A stretch of 64,000 nucleotides of DNA from Lentisphaerae bacterium GWF2_57_35 (GTDB lineage: Bacteria > Verrucomicrobiota > Kiritimatiellia > CAIQIC01 > GWF2-57-35), in assembly GCA_001804865.1 (NCBI GenBank), contig MHBK01000015.1:1-64000 (forward strand). The letters run 5' to 3'. How positions within the stretch are numbered: position 1 is the stretch's first letter; every line of letters begins with the position of its first letter. The notes beneath the pieces are model-generated. The model was given only the letters and a program-made list of their open reading frames with translations. It ran no database searches and was not told where the DNA came from. A program made the position numbers and the translations under genes. Positions 53,452 through 61,205 of the stretch are shown piece by piece.

Positions 53452-54735
53452 ATGCCGGTGGAACTGAGCGTCATAGTGCTGACCAACAACCGCCCGGAGC
53501 GTTGCCTGGACAGCGTGCGCAAGAATGCCGAAGCGTTGCAAGGCATTCAGGCGGAAATCCTGGTCATCAACAATGGCCGGCAAGAGGTTTCCCTGCCCGA
53601 ACACCTTGGCGACATTCCCTGCCGTCTGATCCAAATGCCCTGCAATCTGGGGGCGGTTGCCCGCAATGCCGGGCTCAAAGCCTCCACAGGCCCCTTCGTC
53701 CTGGTCTTGGACGACGACGCCTATATCGACCCCGGCTTGGGCCAGGCCATGATCGATCTTTTCAAAGCCGACGCCGGCGTCGGGGCGGCGGCCTTCCGCA
53801 TTCTGAACGGCCAAAACGAAGAGGCCTGCCTGCTTCCGACCGTCTTTCACGGCTGCGCCTGCGGGTTCCGCCGCAGCGCTCTGGAAGAAATCGGCGGCTA
53901 TCCGGACGGCTATCTGTATTATGGCGAAGAATACGATTTGTCGTTCCGGCTCTACCAGGCGGGATACCGCATCGCCTTATGCAATCATGGCCGCATGGTG
54001 CACCACGTCCGCGACGGCGGCGGCCGCAACACCGGGCACATCCTGCGCCTGCTGATCCGGAACAACATTTACCTCTGGTTCGCCTTCTTTCCCTGGAACG
54101 CCATCTGGCCGGCGCTCATCGACACGTTGCAGCGATACTTCCTGGTAGCCGTCAAGGAGGAGGCCCTGCAAGGTTTTCGCGCCGGGCTCGCGGCCATACC
54201 CTCGGCCATTTGGAGAGGCCTCCGCCATCGGCGCCCCCTGTCCCGGGAACTGCTGGGCCACATCGCGCTGCTGACCCCGCTTCAAAGCGTCTGCGACGAA
54301 TTGCGTCGCCGGAACATCCGGGAAATCGTTCTTTGCGGCGTCGGTAAATTCCCGTCCCTCTGGCTGCAGGAACTCAAGCGCCGGGGCATCCGGGTGCAGG
54401 CCATCTGGGACTTCAATTCCTGCTGGAAGGGACGCCGCATCGGAGGCATAGCCGTCGACGTGATCGATCAGGCTTCCCAGCCCCTCCCCGCTCATTGCCA
54501 TTTTATAACCGGAACAGCCTCCCTGGCGGACAACCTCCGCTGGAAAAACTACTTCGAGGCCCTGCTCCCGACCGACGGCGCCGCCCCTCTGTCCGAAGAA
54601 CTTTTTGCCGCTACCGGCATTTTTGACCTGCACCACATGTCCCCCATTCAGATCGTTTTCCCCAATAAATCAAGGGCAGACGAAAGCAAACGACGCATGG
54701 CATCGCCCCTGCTCCCATGCATGGCAGCGGAATAG
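53452..54735 (+). CDS. Family 2 glycosyltransferase with C-terminal sugar-modification-like domain
   Basis: A 427-residue protein. The GT-A domain has LSVIVLTNNRPERCLDSVRKNAE, NLGAVARNAGLKASTGPFVLVLDDDAYIDP (metal-binding DDD), and GYPDGYLYYGEEYDLSFRLYQAGYRI. The last 130 residues (IREIVLCGVGKFPSLWLQELKRRGI, then IWDFNSCWKGRRIGG) resemble the nucleotide-binding start of PglD-like or related sugar-modifying enzymes. The ATG at 53452 has GGAGG eight bases upstream, so the longer frame is not used. Immediately upstream of fliW, it probably glycosylates the adjacent flagellins. Confidence 0.83.
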   Translation: MPVELSVIVLTNNRPERCLDSVRKNAEALQGIQAEILVINNGRQEVSLPEHLGDIPCRLIQMPCNLGAVARNAGLKASTGPFVLVLDDDAYIDPGLGQAMIDLFKADAGVGAAAFRILNGQNEEACLLPTVFHGCACGFRRSALEEIGGYPDGYLYYGEEYDLSFRLYQAGYRIALCNHGRMVHHVRDGGGRNTGHILRLLIRNNIYLWFAFFPWNAIWPALIDTLQRYFLVAVKEEALQGFRAGLAAIPSAIWRGLRHRRPLSRELLGHIALLTPLQSVCDELRRRNIREIVLCGVGKFPSLWLQELKRRGIRVQAIWDFNSCWKGRRIGGIAVDVIDQASQPLPAHCHFITGTASLADNLRWKNYFEALLPTDGAAPLSEELFAATGIFDLHHMSPIQIVFPNKSRADESKRRMASPLLPCMAAE

Positions 54736-54778
54736 AATGCCGAACAGGCGAGAAAGACACGAATAGAGAGGAAAGGTT

Positions 54779-55327
54779 ATGGACACTTACAGCAAGGCAC
54801 AAAAAAGCAGCGGGTCGATGACGATCAACCCATATTCGCGGCTGGTCTCGCTTCCCGTGCATTCGGAGAATATCTTCCACTTCCCCGAAGGACTTCCCGC
54901 ATTCGAAAACGTGAAGGAATTCGTATTCCTCTGCAAATCGGATACGCGTCCGTTCTTCTTCATGCACGCGTTGAACCCGCCCGATCTGGCGTTCGTCTGC
55001 GTGGATCCGTTCATGATCTGCCCGGATTACCGCCCGCGCATCGGCGAAGCGGACGCCAAATTCCTGCACCTGGAACGGCCGGAGGACACGCTGATCATCA
55101 GCATCGTCACCGTCACCAAGGACATGCACAACATCACCGCCAATTTGCAGGGCCCGGTCGTGGTGAACATTCAGGCGTGCATCGGCAAGCAGATCATCTG
55201 CGACGGCCAGAATTATCCCGTCCGTTACCGAATCTGGGACGCGCTGAGCAAGATGAACGTCGCCGAGGAGGCCAGGCCGGAATCCAGCGAACAGGAAGTG
55301 GAAGCGGCCGTCCGCAAAGCGAATTGA
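54779..55327 (+). CDS. fliW: Flagellar assembly factor FliW
   Basis: Binds the regulator CsrA and is displaced by free flagellin, coupling flagellin translation to secretion. It has IFHFPEGLPAFENVKEFVFLC, FFFMHALNPPDLAFVCVDPFMICPDY and TANLQGPVVVNIQACIGKQIICDGQNYPVRY, all typical of FliW. There is a longer, acidic C-terminal tail. It is followed after 50 bases by csrA, the normal pairing. Confidence 0.96.
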   Translation: MDTYSKAQKSSGSMTINPYSRLVSLPVHSENIFHFPEGLPAFENVKEFVFLCKSDTRPFFFMHALNPPDLAFVCVDPFMICPDYRPRIGEADAKFLHLERPEDTLIISIVTVTKDMHNITANLQGPVVVNIQACIGKQIICDGQNYPVRYRIWDALSKMNVAEEARPESSEQEVEAAVRKAN

Positions 55328-55377
55328 GCAACCCGTCGTGAAACCGCTTTTCAACATAGCCAAGGAGGGCTTCAACC

Positions 55378-55662
55378 ATGTTGGTACTGACACGGAAGTC
55401 GGACGAAAGCGTAATGGTCGGCAGCAATATCGAGATCAAGGTGCTCGGGATTCGGGGAGACCAGGTCAGCCTGGGCTTCACGGCGCCCCACGAAATCAGC
55501 ATCTATCGCAAGGAAGTTTATGAAGCGATCCAGAAGGAGAACATCCAGGCCGTGAAACGCGGCGAAGGCGAACTGGAGAAACTCAAGAACTCGCTGGGTC
55601 AGCATTTCGCAAGACGCAAGACAGATCATACGAATGAAAGGAGGGATGAACAGGCAAACTGA
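55378..55662 (+). CDS. csrA: Carbon storage / translational regulator CsrA
   Basis: An RNA-binding repressor. It starts [52 protein letters not shown], the full CsrA fold. At 94 residues it is longer than the usual 60-75 because of a charged tail ([29 protein letters not shown]). Extended tails are known in CsrA proteins controlled by FliW. AAGGAGG precedes the ATG. The probable target hairpin is in the leader of the next gene. Confidence 0.96.
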   Translation: MLVLTRKSDESVMVGSNIEIKVLGIRGDQVSLGFTAPHEISIYRKEVYEAIQKENIQAVKRGEGELEKLKNSLGQHFARRKTDHTNERRDEQAN

Positions 55663-55764
55663 CTGGCAGTAACTGGACACTTCACGGCCCGGGGGTCGGA
55701 AAGCCGTGAGGCACTGGACAGGGTCCGACAAAAAGGTGGGAAAGGAGTCCCGCTTAAACAGAAA

Positions 55765-55780
55765 AATTCACGGAGGAATT
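55765..55780 (+). promoter_or_regulatory. CsrA-type hairpin over the flagellin 2 ribosome binding site
   Basis: AATTC-ACGGAG-GAATT, the same stem and GGA-containing hexaloop as ahead of flagellin 1, four bases before the ATG. Other GGA sites lie further up in the 122-base leader (near 55,671, 55,717 and 55,743), so several CsrA molecules might bind. Confidence 0.68.
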
Positions 55781-55784
55781 AGTC

Positions 55785-56747
55785 ATGCAAGTATATAATA
55801 ACATTCCCGCGTTCTCAGTGTGGAAAAGCTATACAGCCAACGTCACCAACCTTCGCAAATCGATGTCGCGTTTGTCATCCGGTTTGCGCATCAACATGGC
55901 GGGCGACGATCCGGCCGGTCTGGCCATGAGCGAACGTCTGCGCGCGCAGTACCGCAACTCCGCCGCAGCCGCCGGCAACATCGAAAATAAGATCAACTAT
56001 CTGCAAACGGCCGATTCATGGCTCCAAAAGATCCATGACATCATGGGCCGTATGGCGGAACTGGCGATTATGGCCAACGACGGCACCAAGAGCCAGGTCG
56101 ACCGCGGCAATCTGCAGAAGGAATTCGAGCAGATGCAGAAGGAGATCCAACGCATCACCAGCGGCGCCACGGCGGCCGGCAAGTTCAACGGCCTGTATCT
56201 GTTCCGCGGCGGTTCGGGCGTGGCCACGGCCACGGGCGACGGAGTCCAACAGGGCTTCGGTTCGGTTCGGCTGCAAGTGGGACCTGACAGCAATCAGGTC
56301 TTCAACGAGGTGCCCATCAACCTGACGGCGACCAACTACGCCATCGTGGGCTCCTACAACTCCTACAGCTACGGCTCGATCAACATGACCCTCTTGGGCT
56401 CCAACCCGAGCACCGTCATGTGGGCGAGCTTGATCTGCGGCGAAAATCTGAGCATCTCCGTTCAATCGGTGGCTCAGGGCGCCGTGGACAAACTGAACCT
56501 CGGCATCGACTACGTCAGTTCGATTCGTTCGGTGCTCGGCGCCGAAATGAACCGGATGGAGCAGGCACTGAGCGGTCTGAGGAATTACGAAGAAAACATC
56601 CGCGCGACGGAAAGCCGTATTCGCGACGTGGATGTGGCCTATGAGACAACCTTGTTCTCGAAGTACCAGATCCTGTCGCAGGTGGGTACGGCGATGTTGG
56701 CTCAGGCCAATGCCTTGCCGGGCAGCGTTATGCAGCTGATCGGCTAA
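55785..56747 (+). CDS. fliC: Flagellin 2
   Basis: A 320-residue filament subunit almost identical to flagellin 1. Small differences include NNIPAFSVWKSYTAN near the start and MQLIG at the end. N- and C-terminal helical domains are complete and the variable centre is short. It lies in a plus-strand group with fliW and csrA before it and a Maf-like gene and fliS after it. The inverted arrangement relative to flagellin 1, about 3 kb away, leaves two long inverted homologous sequences around the glycosyltransferase, fliW and csrA. Confidence 0.97.
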   Translation: MQVYNNIPAFSVWKSYTANVTNLRKSMSRLSSGLRINMAGDDPAGLAMSERLRAQYRNSAAAAGNIENKINYLQTADSWLQKIHDIMGRMAELAIMANDGTKSQVDRGNLQKEFEQMQKEIQRITSGATAAGKFNGLYLFRGGSGVATATGDGVQQGFGSVRLQVGPDSNQVFNEVPINLTATNYAIVGSYNSYSYGSINMTLLGSNPSTVMWASLICGENLSISVQSVAQGAVDKLNLGIDYVSSIRSVLGAEMNRMEQALSGLRNYEENIRATESRIRDVDVAYETTLFSKYQILSQVGTAMLAQANALPGSVMQLIG

Positions 56748-56766
56748 GAGGTAAGAAATCCGCGAT

Positions 56767-56796
56767 CGTGTCCGGCCCCGCGAGGGGCCGGACACG
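56767..56796 (+). terminator. Perfect 13-bp GNRA hairpin after flagellin 2
   Basis: CGTGTCCGGCCCC (56,767-56,779), loop GCGA, then GGGGCCGGACACG (56,784-56,796). No T-run follows, so it is more likely a transcript-stabilising or partial-termination structure that lets flagellin outnumber the downstream products. Confidence 0.6.
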
Positions 56797-56832
56797 AGTC
56801 CGGTTCGAACGGCCAACAACCAAGGGAAAAAC

Positions 56833-57282
56833 ATGAATCCAGCACCCTCATCCAAAAATATCGAATCGATCGAAGAGTTCACGCTCTATGCGCTCGACCG
56901 CTCGATCGAAGGCCTTCAGCAACTCGTCGACGACTGCAAAAAATGCGCCGGCGCCCTGCACGCGCGTTCGCCCGAAGCGTTCGGCCTGCTGTCGCCCCTC
57001 GCGGTGAACCTTCGCGACTTCGATGTGTTCGAAAACGACATGGTCTCGCTGTTCGAGATCGACCGATCCCTGATGAGCGATGCCCAAGGCTCGCTGCTCG
57101 AGGTCGAAGCGAACTTTCGCGCCACGCTGGACCGGCTGGCGGACCATCTTGGCCAAAACGACATGACTCAGCTCTCCCAACTGTTGGAAACCGAGCTGCC
57201 CGGCGTCCTGACCCGCTTTCAAGTCTTGCTGCCCATGCTGAGAGACTATGTCGATGTTCAATACATCCGAACAGCTCCCTGA
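56833..57282 (+). CDS. Small helical protein of the flagellar locus, function unknown
   Basis: 149 residues, acidic and almost wholly helical (SIEEFTLYALDRSIEGLQQLVDDCKKCAGAL, then ATLDRLADHLGQNDMTQLSQLLETELPGVLTRFQVLLPMLRDYVD). No recognised family motif. Its 3' end overlaps the following Maf-like gene by 35 bases, so the two are probably made together. Size and helical nature recall flagellar export chaperones, or it may act as a partner or adaptor for the Maf-like enzyme; both are guesses. Confidence 0.7.
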   Translation: MNPAPSSKNIESIEEFTLYALDRSIEGLQQLVDDCKKCAGALHARSPEAFGLLSPLAVNLRDFDVFENDMVSLFEIDRSLMSDAQGSLLEVEANFRATLDRLADHLGQNDMTQLSQLLETELPGVLTRFQVLLPMLRDYVDVQYIRTAP

Positions 57283-59080
57283 TTCCGGAACGGACCTGAC
57301 GCACCGGCTGGATACCCTGGGCGCCTTCGACCCGGAGGCCGCCGACCGCATCCGCCAGGCCCTCCACGGAACCACCGCGCCGCTGAAACCCGCCTTGGAA
57401 CCGGTCGACGTCCAACTGCGGAAGGCCGGCACATTGGGCGATCCCGGCATCGTCATCCTGCTCGGCGCCTCCGGCGCGGAAGACCTGGAGATGGTGTTTC
57501 GGCGGATGCCGGAGCATGTACGCATCCTGTTGTTGGAATCGGAACCCGCCGCAGCCGCGGACCTTTTCCGCGCCTGTCCGCTGGAAGAGCTCGTCCAGGA
57601 AGGCCGGCTGTCGCTGGCCATCGGCATGGACGAAGCCCTCGTCGAGAAACAATTTCTTTCCCTGGTCGATCTCAAGCGGGCGCCGGAAGTCCGCGTCCTG
57701 GAAATGCGCGAGCTTTCGTCCGATGCGGCGAATTTCTACTATTCTTCTTTAAGCCGCGCCAAAAATACCGTGCATTTGAATGTGTTCAATCTCGGCACGC
57801 TGGTTTATCGGGGTCCTCACTGGCAATACAACACAATCCAGAATCTGCCCCAACTGATCGCCCATCCCGGCGTAGCCCGGCTGGAAGGTCTTTTTGCCGG
57901 CAAACCCGCCGTCATTGTCGGAGCCGGCCCTTCGCTGAACGAGGCGCTGGCGTATCTGCCGCAGGCCGCCGGACAAGCCGTGATCGTCTCCACCGGCACC
58001 GCCTTGCGTCCCCTCCGGAAAGCCGGCCTTCGGCCCGACCTGACCGTCTCCGTCGATGCCAGCCATTTGACCGCACGCCAATTCGAAACTTGCTGCGACG
58101 ATTTGTATCTGGCCTGTTCTTCCCTGGCGTATCCGCCCCTGCTCCCCAAGTTCCGGGGTCTGTTCAGCGCGTCCATGGCCTCGAATCCCATCAGCGAATG
58201 GCTCAACACCGTCGGGGAATCCAAAGGCGCGCTGACCGCCGCCGGCACCGTGACCACCTCGGCCATCGATCTGGCCATCCGCATGGGCTGCAACCCGATT
58301 ATTTGCATCGGCGCCGATTTGAGTTTTTCCGACGATGGAACCACGCACGTCAGCAACTCCATGTACCACGGCAGCCGGCTCGACCCGGCCCGGTTGATCC
58401 GGACGCCCGGCAATTATCAAGCCGACGTGCCGACCACCGAACAATTCAAGTGCTACATCGATCTGCTCGAAAATTACATCCGGTCTCATCCGGACATCCG
58501 GTTCGTCAACGCCACCACCGGCGGCGCGCTCATCCGCGGCATGGAACTGGCCCATCCCTCCCTGCTGGCCCGCCTTGGCGGCGAGCCCTTCGACGCCTAT
58601 GACGCCATCGCCCGGCAGCACGACGGCTACGAAGTCGGGCCGATGGACGCGATCTGCTCCGCATTGCGCGAAACGGTGGAACAGCTCCTGGAAACCATGA
58701 GCAAGGCTCATGAAGCAGCCATGCTCTGCAACCAACTCATCATGATGCTCAAGGCCCCCCGCCCCGAGGACGAAGCCATCGCCCGGGGATATCTCGAAAC
58801 GCTCCGGCAAATCGACCGGCAGCTCGTGGAGAATAGGACTTGCTCTCTTTTTCTCGACATGAGTCTTTGGCCGATCAGCTATCGCAGCGGCGCCCAGCGC
58901 GCGCCGCATGAAGAGAAGTATTCGGAATCTTTGCTTTCCAACAAACGGTCCCGCGAGTTGTACGAACAGATTGCCGGCGCAGCCAAGTGGACCCGGCATC
59001 TGCTGCTCAACTCCATCCGGCAAATCGAAGCCGGCCGAACCCACGCCGTTCCGTCGGAAGGAGAATTGGTCCCAGTTTAA
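57248..59080 (+). CDS. Second Maf-like flagellin glycosylation protein (DUF115)
   Basis: A 610-residue motility-associated factor. The DUF115 core is present: GKPAVIVGAGPSLNEALAYLPQ, LRPDLTVSVDASHLTARQFE, TSAIDLAIRMGCNPIICIGADLSFSDDGTTHVSNS. It probably transfers CMP-activated nonulosonic acid onto flagellin. The first 150 residues and the C-terminal helices differ from the other Maf-like protein (23,642-25,966), so the two may have different acceptors. Two ATGs (57248, 57254) are possible within the overlap with the previous gene. Confidence 0.86.
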   Translation: MSMFNTSEQLPDSGTDLTHRLDTLGAFDPEAADRIRQALHGTTAPLKPALEPVDVQLRKAGTLGDPGIVILLGASGAEDLEMVFRRMPEHVRILLLESEPAAAADLFRACPLEELVQEGRLSLAIGMDEALVEKQFLSLVDLKRAPEVRVLEMRELSSDAANFYYSSLSRAKNTVHLNVFNLGTLVYRGPHWQYNTIQNLPQLIAHPGVARLEGLFAGKPAVIVGAGPSLNEALAYLPQAAGQAVIVSTGTALRPLRKAGLRPDLTVSVDASHLTARQFETCCDDLYLACSSLAYPPLLPKFRGLFSASMASNPISEWLNTVGESKGALTAAGTVTTSAIDLAIRMGCNPIICIGADLSFSDDGTTHVSNSMYHGSRLDPARLIRTPGNYQADVPTTEQFKCYIDLLENYIRSHPDIRFVNATTGGALIRGMELAHPSLLARLGGEPFDAYDAIARQHDGYEVGPMDAICSALRETVEQLLETMSKAHEAAMLCNQLIMMLKAPRPEDEAIARGYLETLRQIDRQLVENRTCSLFLDMSLWPISYRSGAQRAPHEEKYSESLLSNKRSRELYEQIAGAAKWTRHLLLNSIRQIEAGRTHAVPSEGELVPV

Positions 59081-59104
59081 AACAGTCAACAGAAGGAGAA
59101 TCTC

Positions 59105-59533
59105 ATGCAAACAGTAAGAAAATATCAGGAAGTGAACATCACCACGGCCAGTCCGATGGAGTTGATCGTCATGCTGTACGACGACTGCATCCGCTCGCTC
59201 GAAAAAGCCGAAAAGGCGTTCGACATGGAAGGCCCGGAGCGCATCGAGACCATTAACAACACCCTGTTGCACGCCCAGGACATCATCACCGAACTCGCCG
59301 TGTCGCTGGACATGGAAAAAGGCGGCCAGATTGCCCAAAACCTCCAGAAGCTCTATGACTTCATGGTCAACCACCTCAGCCATGCCAACATCAACAAGGT
59401 GGTCAAACCCGTCAGCGACGTGAAAAAAATGATGAACGAACTGCGCGAGGCCTGGAAGGAAGTGGCCACCAAGGAAAGTCCGAGAGAAGAACTGCCCGTC
59501 AGCTCCGTCAGCAGCATTCATATTTCCGGATGA
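59105..59533 (+). CDS. fliS: Flagellin export chaperone FliS
   Basis: A 142-residue four-helix chaperone that binds the C-terminus of flagellin. It shows the FliS opening VRKYQEVNITTASPMELIVMLYDDCIRSLEKAEKAF and then EKGGQIAQNLQKLYDFMVNHLSHANI. AAGGAG precedes the ATG. It follows the second Maf-like gene and precedes a FliT-like gene. Confidence 0.95.
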   Translation: MQTVRKYQEVNITTASPMELIVMLYDDCIRSLEKAEKAFDMEGPERIETINNTLLHAQDIITELAVSLDMEKGGQIAQNLQKLYDFMVNHLSHANINKVVKPVSDVKKMMNELREAWKEVATKESPREELPVSSVSSIHISG

Positions 59534-59539
59534 CGCGCC

Positions 59540-59887
59540 ATGCCCGAGGTCATTCCAAACGCCCTGGAAACCATCCGTGAGTTGTCGGCGCGGATGAACG
59601 AAGCCCTGCTGCAGGGGGCCATAGAATCGTTCATCGATATTGCCGACGAACGCAGCCGGATCATGAAAAGTTTCTTCGGCAGCGAGACCGATACCGGCCT
59701 GTTCCATGACACGATCACGTCCGTCATTGCGCAGGACCGGCTGTGGATCGAGCGACTCCACGAGCTGCTCCGGCTGAAAAAGGATGAGATCGACCAGGTG
59801 CGGCGAAAAAAAAGCGGCAACCAGCACGTCGCGCGGGCCTATGCTCACCCGAAAGCGCGGGGCCGTTTGTTCATTAAACGCGGATAA
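59540..59887 (+). CDS. FliT-like small flagellar protein
   Basis: 115 residues, helical (LETIRELSARMNEALLQGAIESFIDIADERSRIMKSFF, then WIERLHELLRLKKDEIDQVRRKK). It lies six bases after fliS, where fliT, the chaperone of the FliD cap, commonly occurs. Sequence similarity to FliT is too weak to assert, so the call rests on size, helices and position. It is the last gene before a terminator. Confidence 0.65.
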   Translation: MPEVIPNALETIRELSARMNEALLQGAIESFIDIADERSRIMKSFFGSETDTGLFHDTITSVIAQDRLWIERLHELLRLKKDEIDQVRRKKSGNQHVARAYAHPKARGRLFIKRG

Positions 59888-59906
59888 ACTTCAACCCTCG
59901 TCTCAG

Positions 59907-59940
59907 CGCGCCAGGCGATCGAACGTCTTGGCGCGTTTTT
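59907..59940 (+). terminator. Intrinsic terminator of the flagellar operon
   Basis: CGCGCCA (59,907-59,913) pairs with TGGCGCG (59,929-59,935), followed directly by TTTTT. It ends the plus-strand group running from the glycosyltransferase to the FliT-like gene. Confidence 0.85.
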
Positions 59941-59965
59941 CATTGGTTGCTTATCCTGCCGGATC

Positions 59966-59982
59966 GCCGCACGGGGTGCGGC
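59966..59982. repeat. Short hairpin GCCGCAC-GGG-GTGCGGC
   Basis: A 7-bp stem followed by TCCTACAA. A similar hairpin with the same CTACAA tail occurs at 26,205-26,223. It may belong to a small REP-like family. Confidence 0.45.
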
Positions 59983-60010
59983 TCCTACAAAAGAAGCCCT
60001 GCCCCACCAA

Positions 60011-61033
60011 TCAGCGCAGCCAGCTTTCGCCCATAAACATATCGACGCCCACGCGAATGGAAGGGGTGGCCTGGTAATCTTCGTCATAAGGAAATTCGAG
60101 CTGCGGAGTCACTTCGAAATAGAGCCATTGACGATAGATTAAAACCCGATAGGTCAGGTTGACGAGAGAGTTGTTGATGTACACGGGGGCGACTTTTTGC
60201 GGGAAAACACTGGCTTGGAAGGCAACGCCTTTCTTGCCGTGCTCGATGATATAGCCCAGGCGAAGGGTTTGTTCCATCTCCAATCCGTTGCTGGTTTCGG
60301 TCCACTGCGCGGCCGTGGTGGAACGAAAGCCAAGATCGGGCATCACCCACCGGGTCCAATTCATCTGGGTTTGCTCGCCAAAGCCGTCGTCGCTGTACCA
60401 GTAGCCTTTTTCCTGCACGTCGAGCGACCATACGCCCAACGGGATGCGGCGTTGCCATTTGAGAGACGAAAACGCAATGGGTTCCCCGCTCCACCTCACT
60501 CCGTTATCCAGTTTGATGCTCGATTTGCCCCATTGCGGCATAAGGGTCCGCAGACCCAGTTGCAGCCTGCTTTTCCGATCCGTCGGATCGGCGCCCGGCA
60601 GTTGGTCGGGCGCGATGTTGTCGACAAAAACGTGCAACTTGTTTTCCAGGTTGGGAAGAGCCAATTTCGAGTCGAGCGCCGGGGTGGCCTTGACGGCCGG
60701 AGCGTCTTTCTTGATTTTTACGTACAGCTTTAATTTAAAAGACGAGGAGGAAACTTCCGAGAATGCTTCGTCGGCGAAAAAGGCATCCACTCTTTTGACA
60801 TGGCCGTCCAATTGATCGCCCAGCCATTCATGAAAAATATCCAGGCGCCCGTTCCAAACTCGGTTGGTGGATAACCCGGCGAAGGTCGTCTGGCTCCAAT
60901 CGGAGAGCGGGTTGATGGCGTCCAGCTCCACGGCATCCGACACGTCGGGAGCCGGCAACGTTTCGGCTGGAGCCAACGAGGACATCGCGGCCAGCCAAGT
61001 CAGGATGAAAAACCTTTTTACTCTAACCCCCAT
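60011..61033 (-). CDS. Exported, probable outer-membrane beta-barrel protein
   Basis: 340 residues from the ATG at 61033, which gives a clean signal peptide (VKRFFILTWLAAMSSLAPAET). The mature part alternates aromatic and polar residues in strand-like blocks (SSFKLKLYVKIKK, KWQRRIPLGVWSLDVQEKGYWYSDDG, LTYRVLIYRQWLYFEVTPQLEFPYD), as in outer-membrane barrels. No known family was recognised, and no ribosome site is evident at the chosen start. It is convergent with the flagellar operon and divergent from the AsmA-like gene. The function is unknown. Confidence 0.7.
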   Translation of the reverse strand: MGVRVKRFFILTWLAAMSSLAPAETLPAPDVSDAVELDAINPLSDWSQTTFAGLSTNRVWNGRLDIFHEWLGDQLDGHVKRVDAFFADEAFSEVSSSSFKLKLYVKIKKDAPAVKATPALDSKLALPNLENKLHVFVDNIAPDQLPGADPTDRKSRLQLGLRTLMPQWGKSSIKLDNGVRWSGEPIAFSSLKWQRRIPLGVWSLDVQEKGYWYSDDGFGEQTQMNWTRWVMPDLGFRSTTAAQWTETSNGLEMEQTLRLGYIIEHGKKGVAFQASVFPQKVAPVYINNSLVNLTYRVLIYRQWLYFEVTPQLEFPYDEDYQATPSIRVGVDMFMGESWLR

Positions 61034-61205
61034 GATGGCTTCAGGCGTTGCCGGCGTGTACGCATACCCATTTGCGCCGTCCAATTCCTGCATGCAGAAA
61101 CCATCGTTCTCGATTTTTCGCTCAAATCCATTATAGTATACCGCCATGCTTCAAAGTGGATATGGGAAAAGTTATTCTAATTGAAGGCAAGACAAGGAAA
61201 ACCGC

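Noticed and set aside
53104..53850. Minus-strand 248-residue frame between flagellin 1 and the glycosyltransferase
   Set aside because: Runs antisense into the glycosyltransferase; no ribosome site and shadow-like composition.
57749..59848. A 699-residue minus-strand open frame opposite the second Maf-like gene and fliS
   Set aside because: Histidine-, arginine- and glycine-rich antisense translation of GC-rich genes; the plus strand has clear fliS and DUF115 motifs and ribosome sites.
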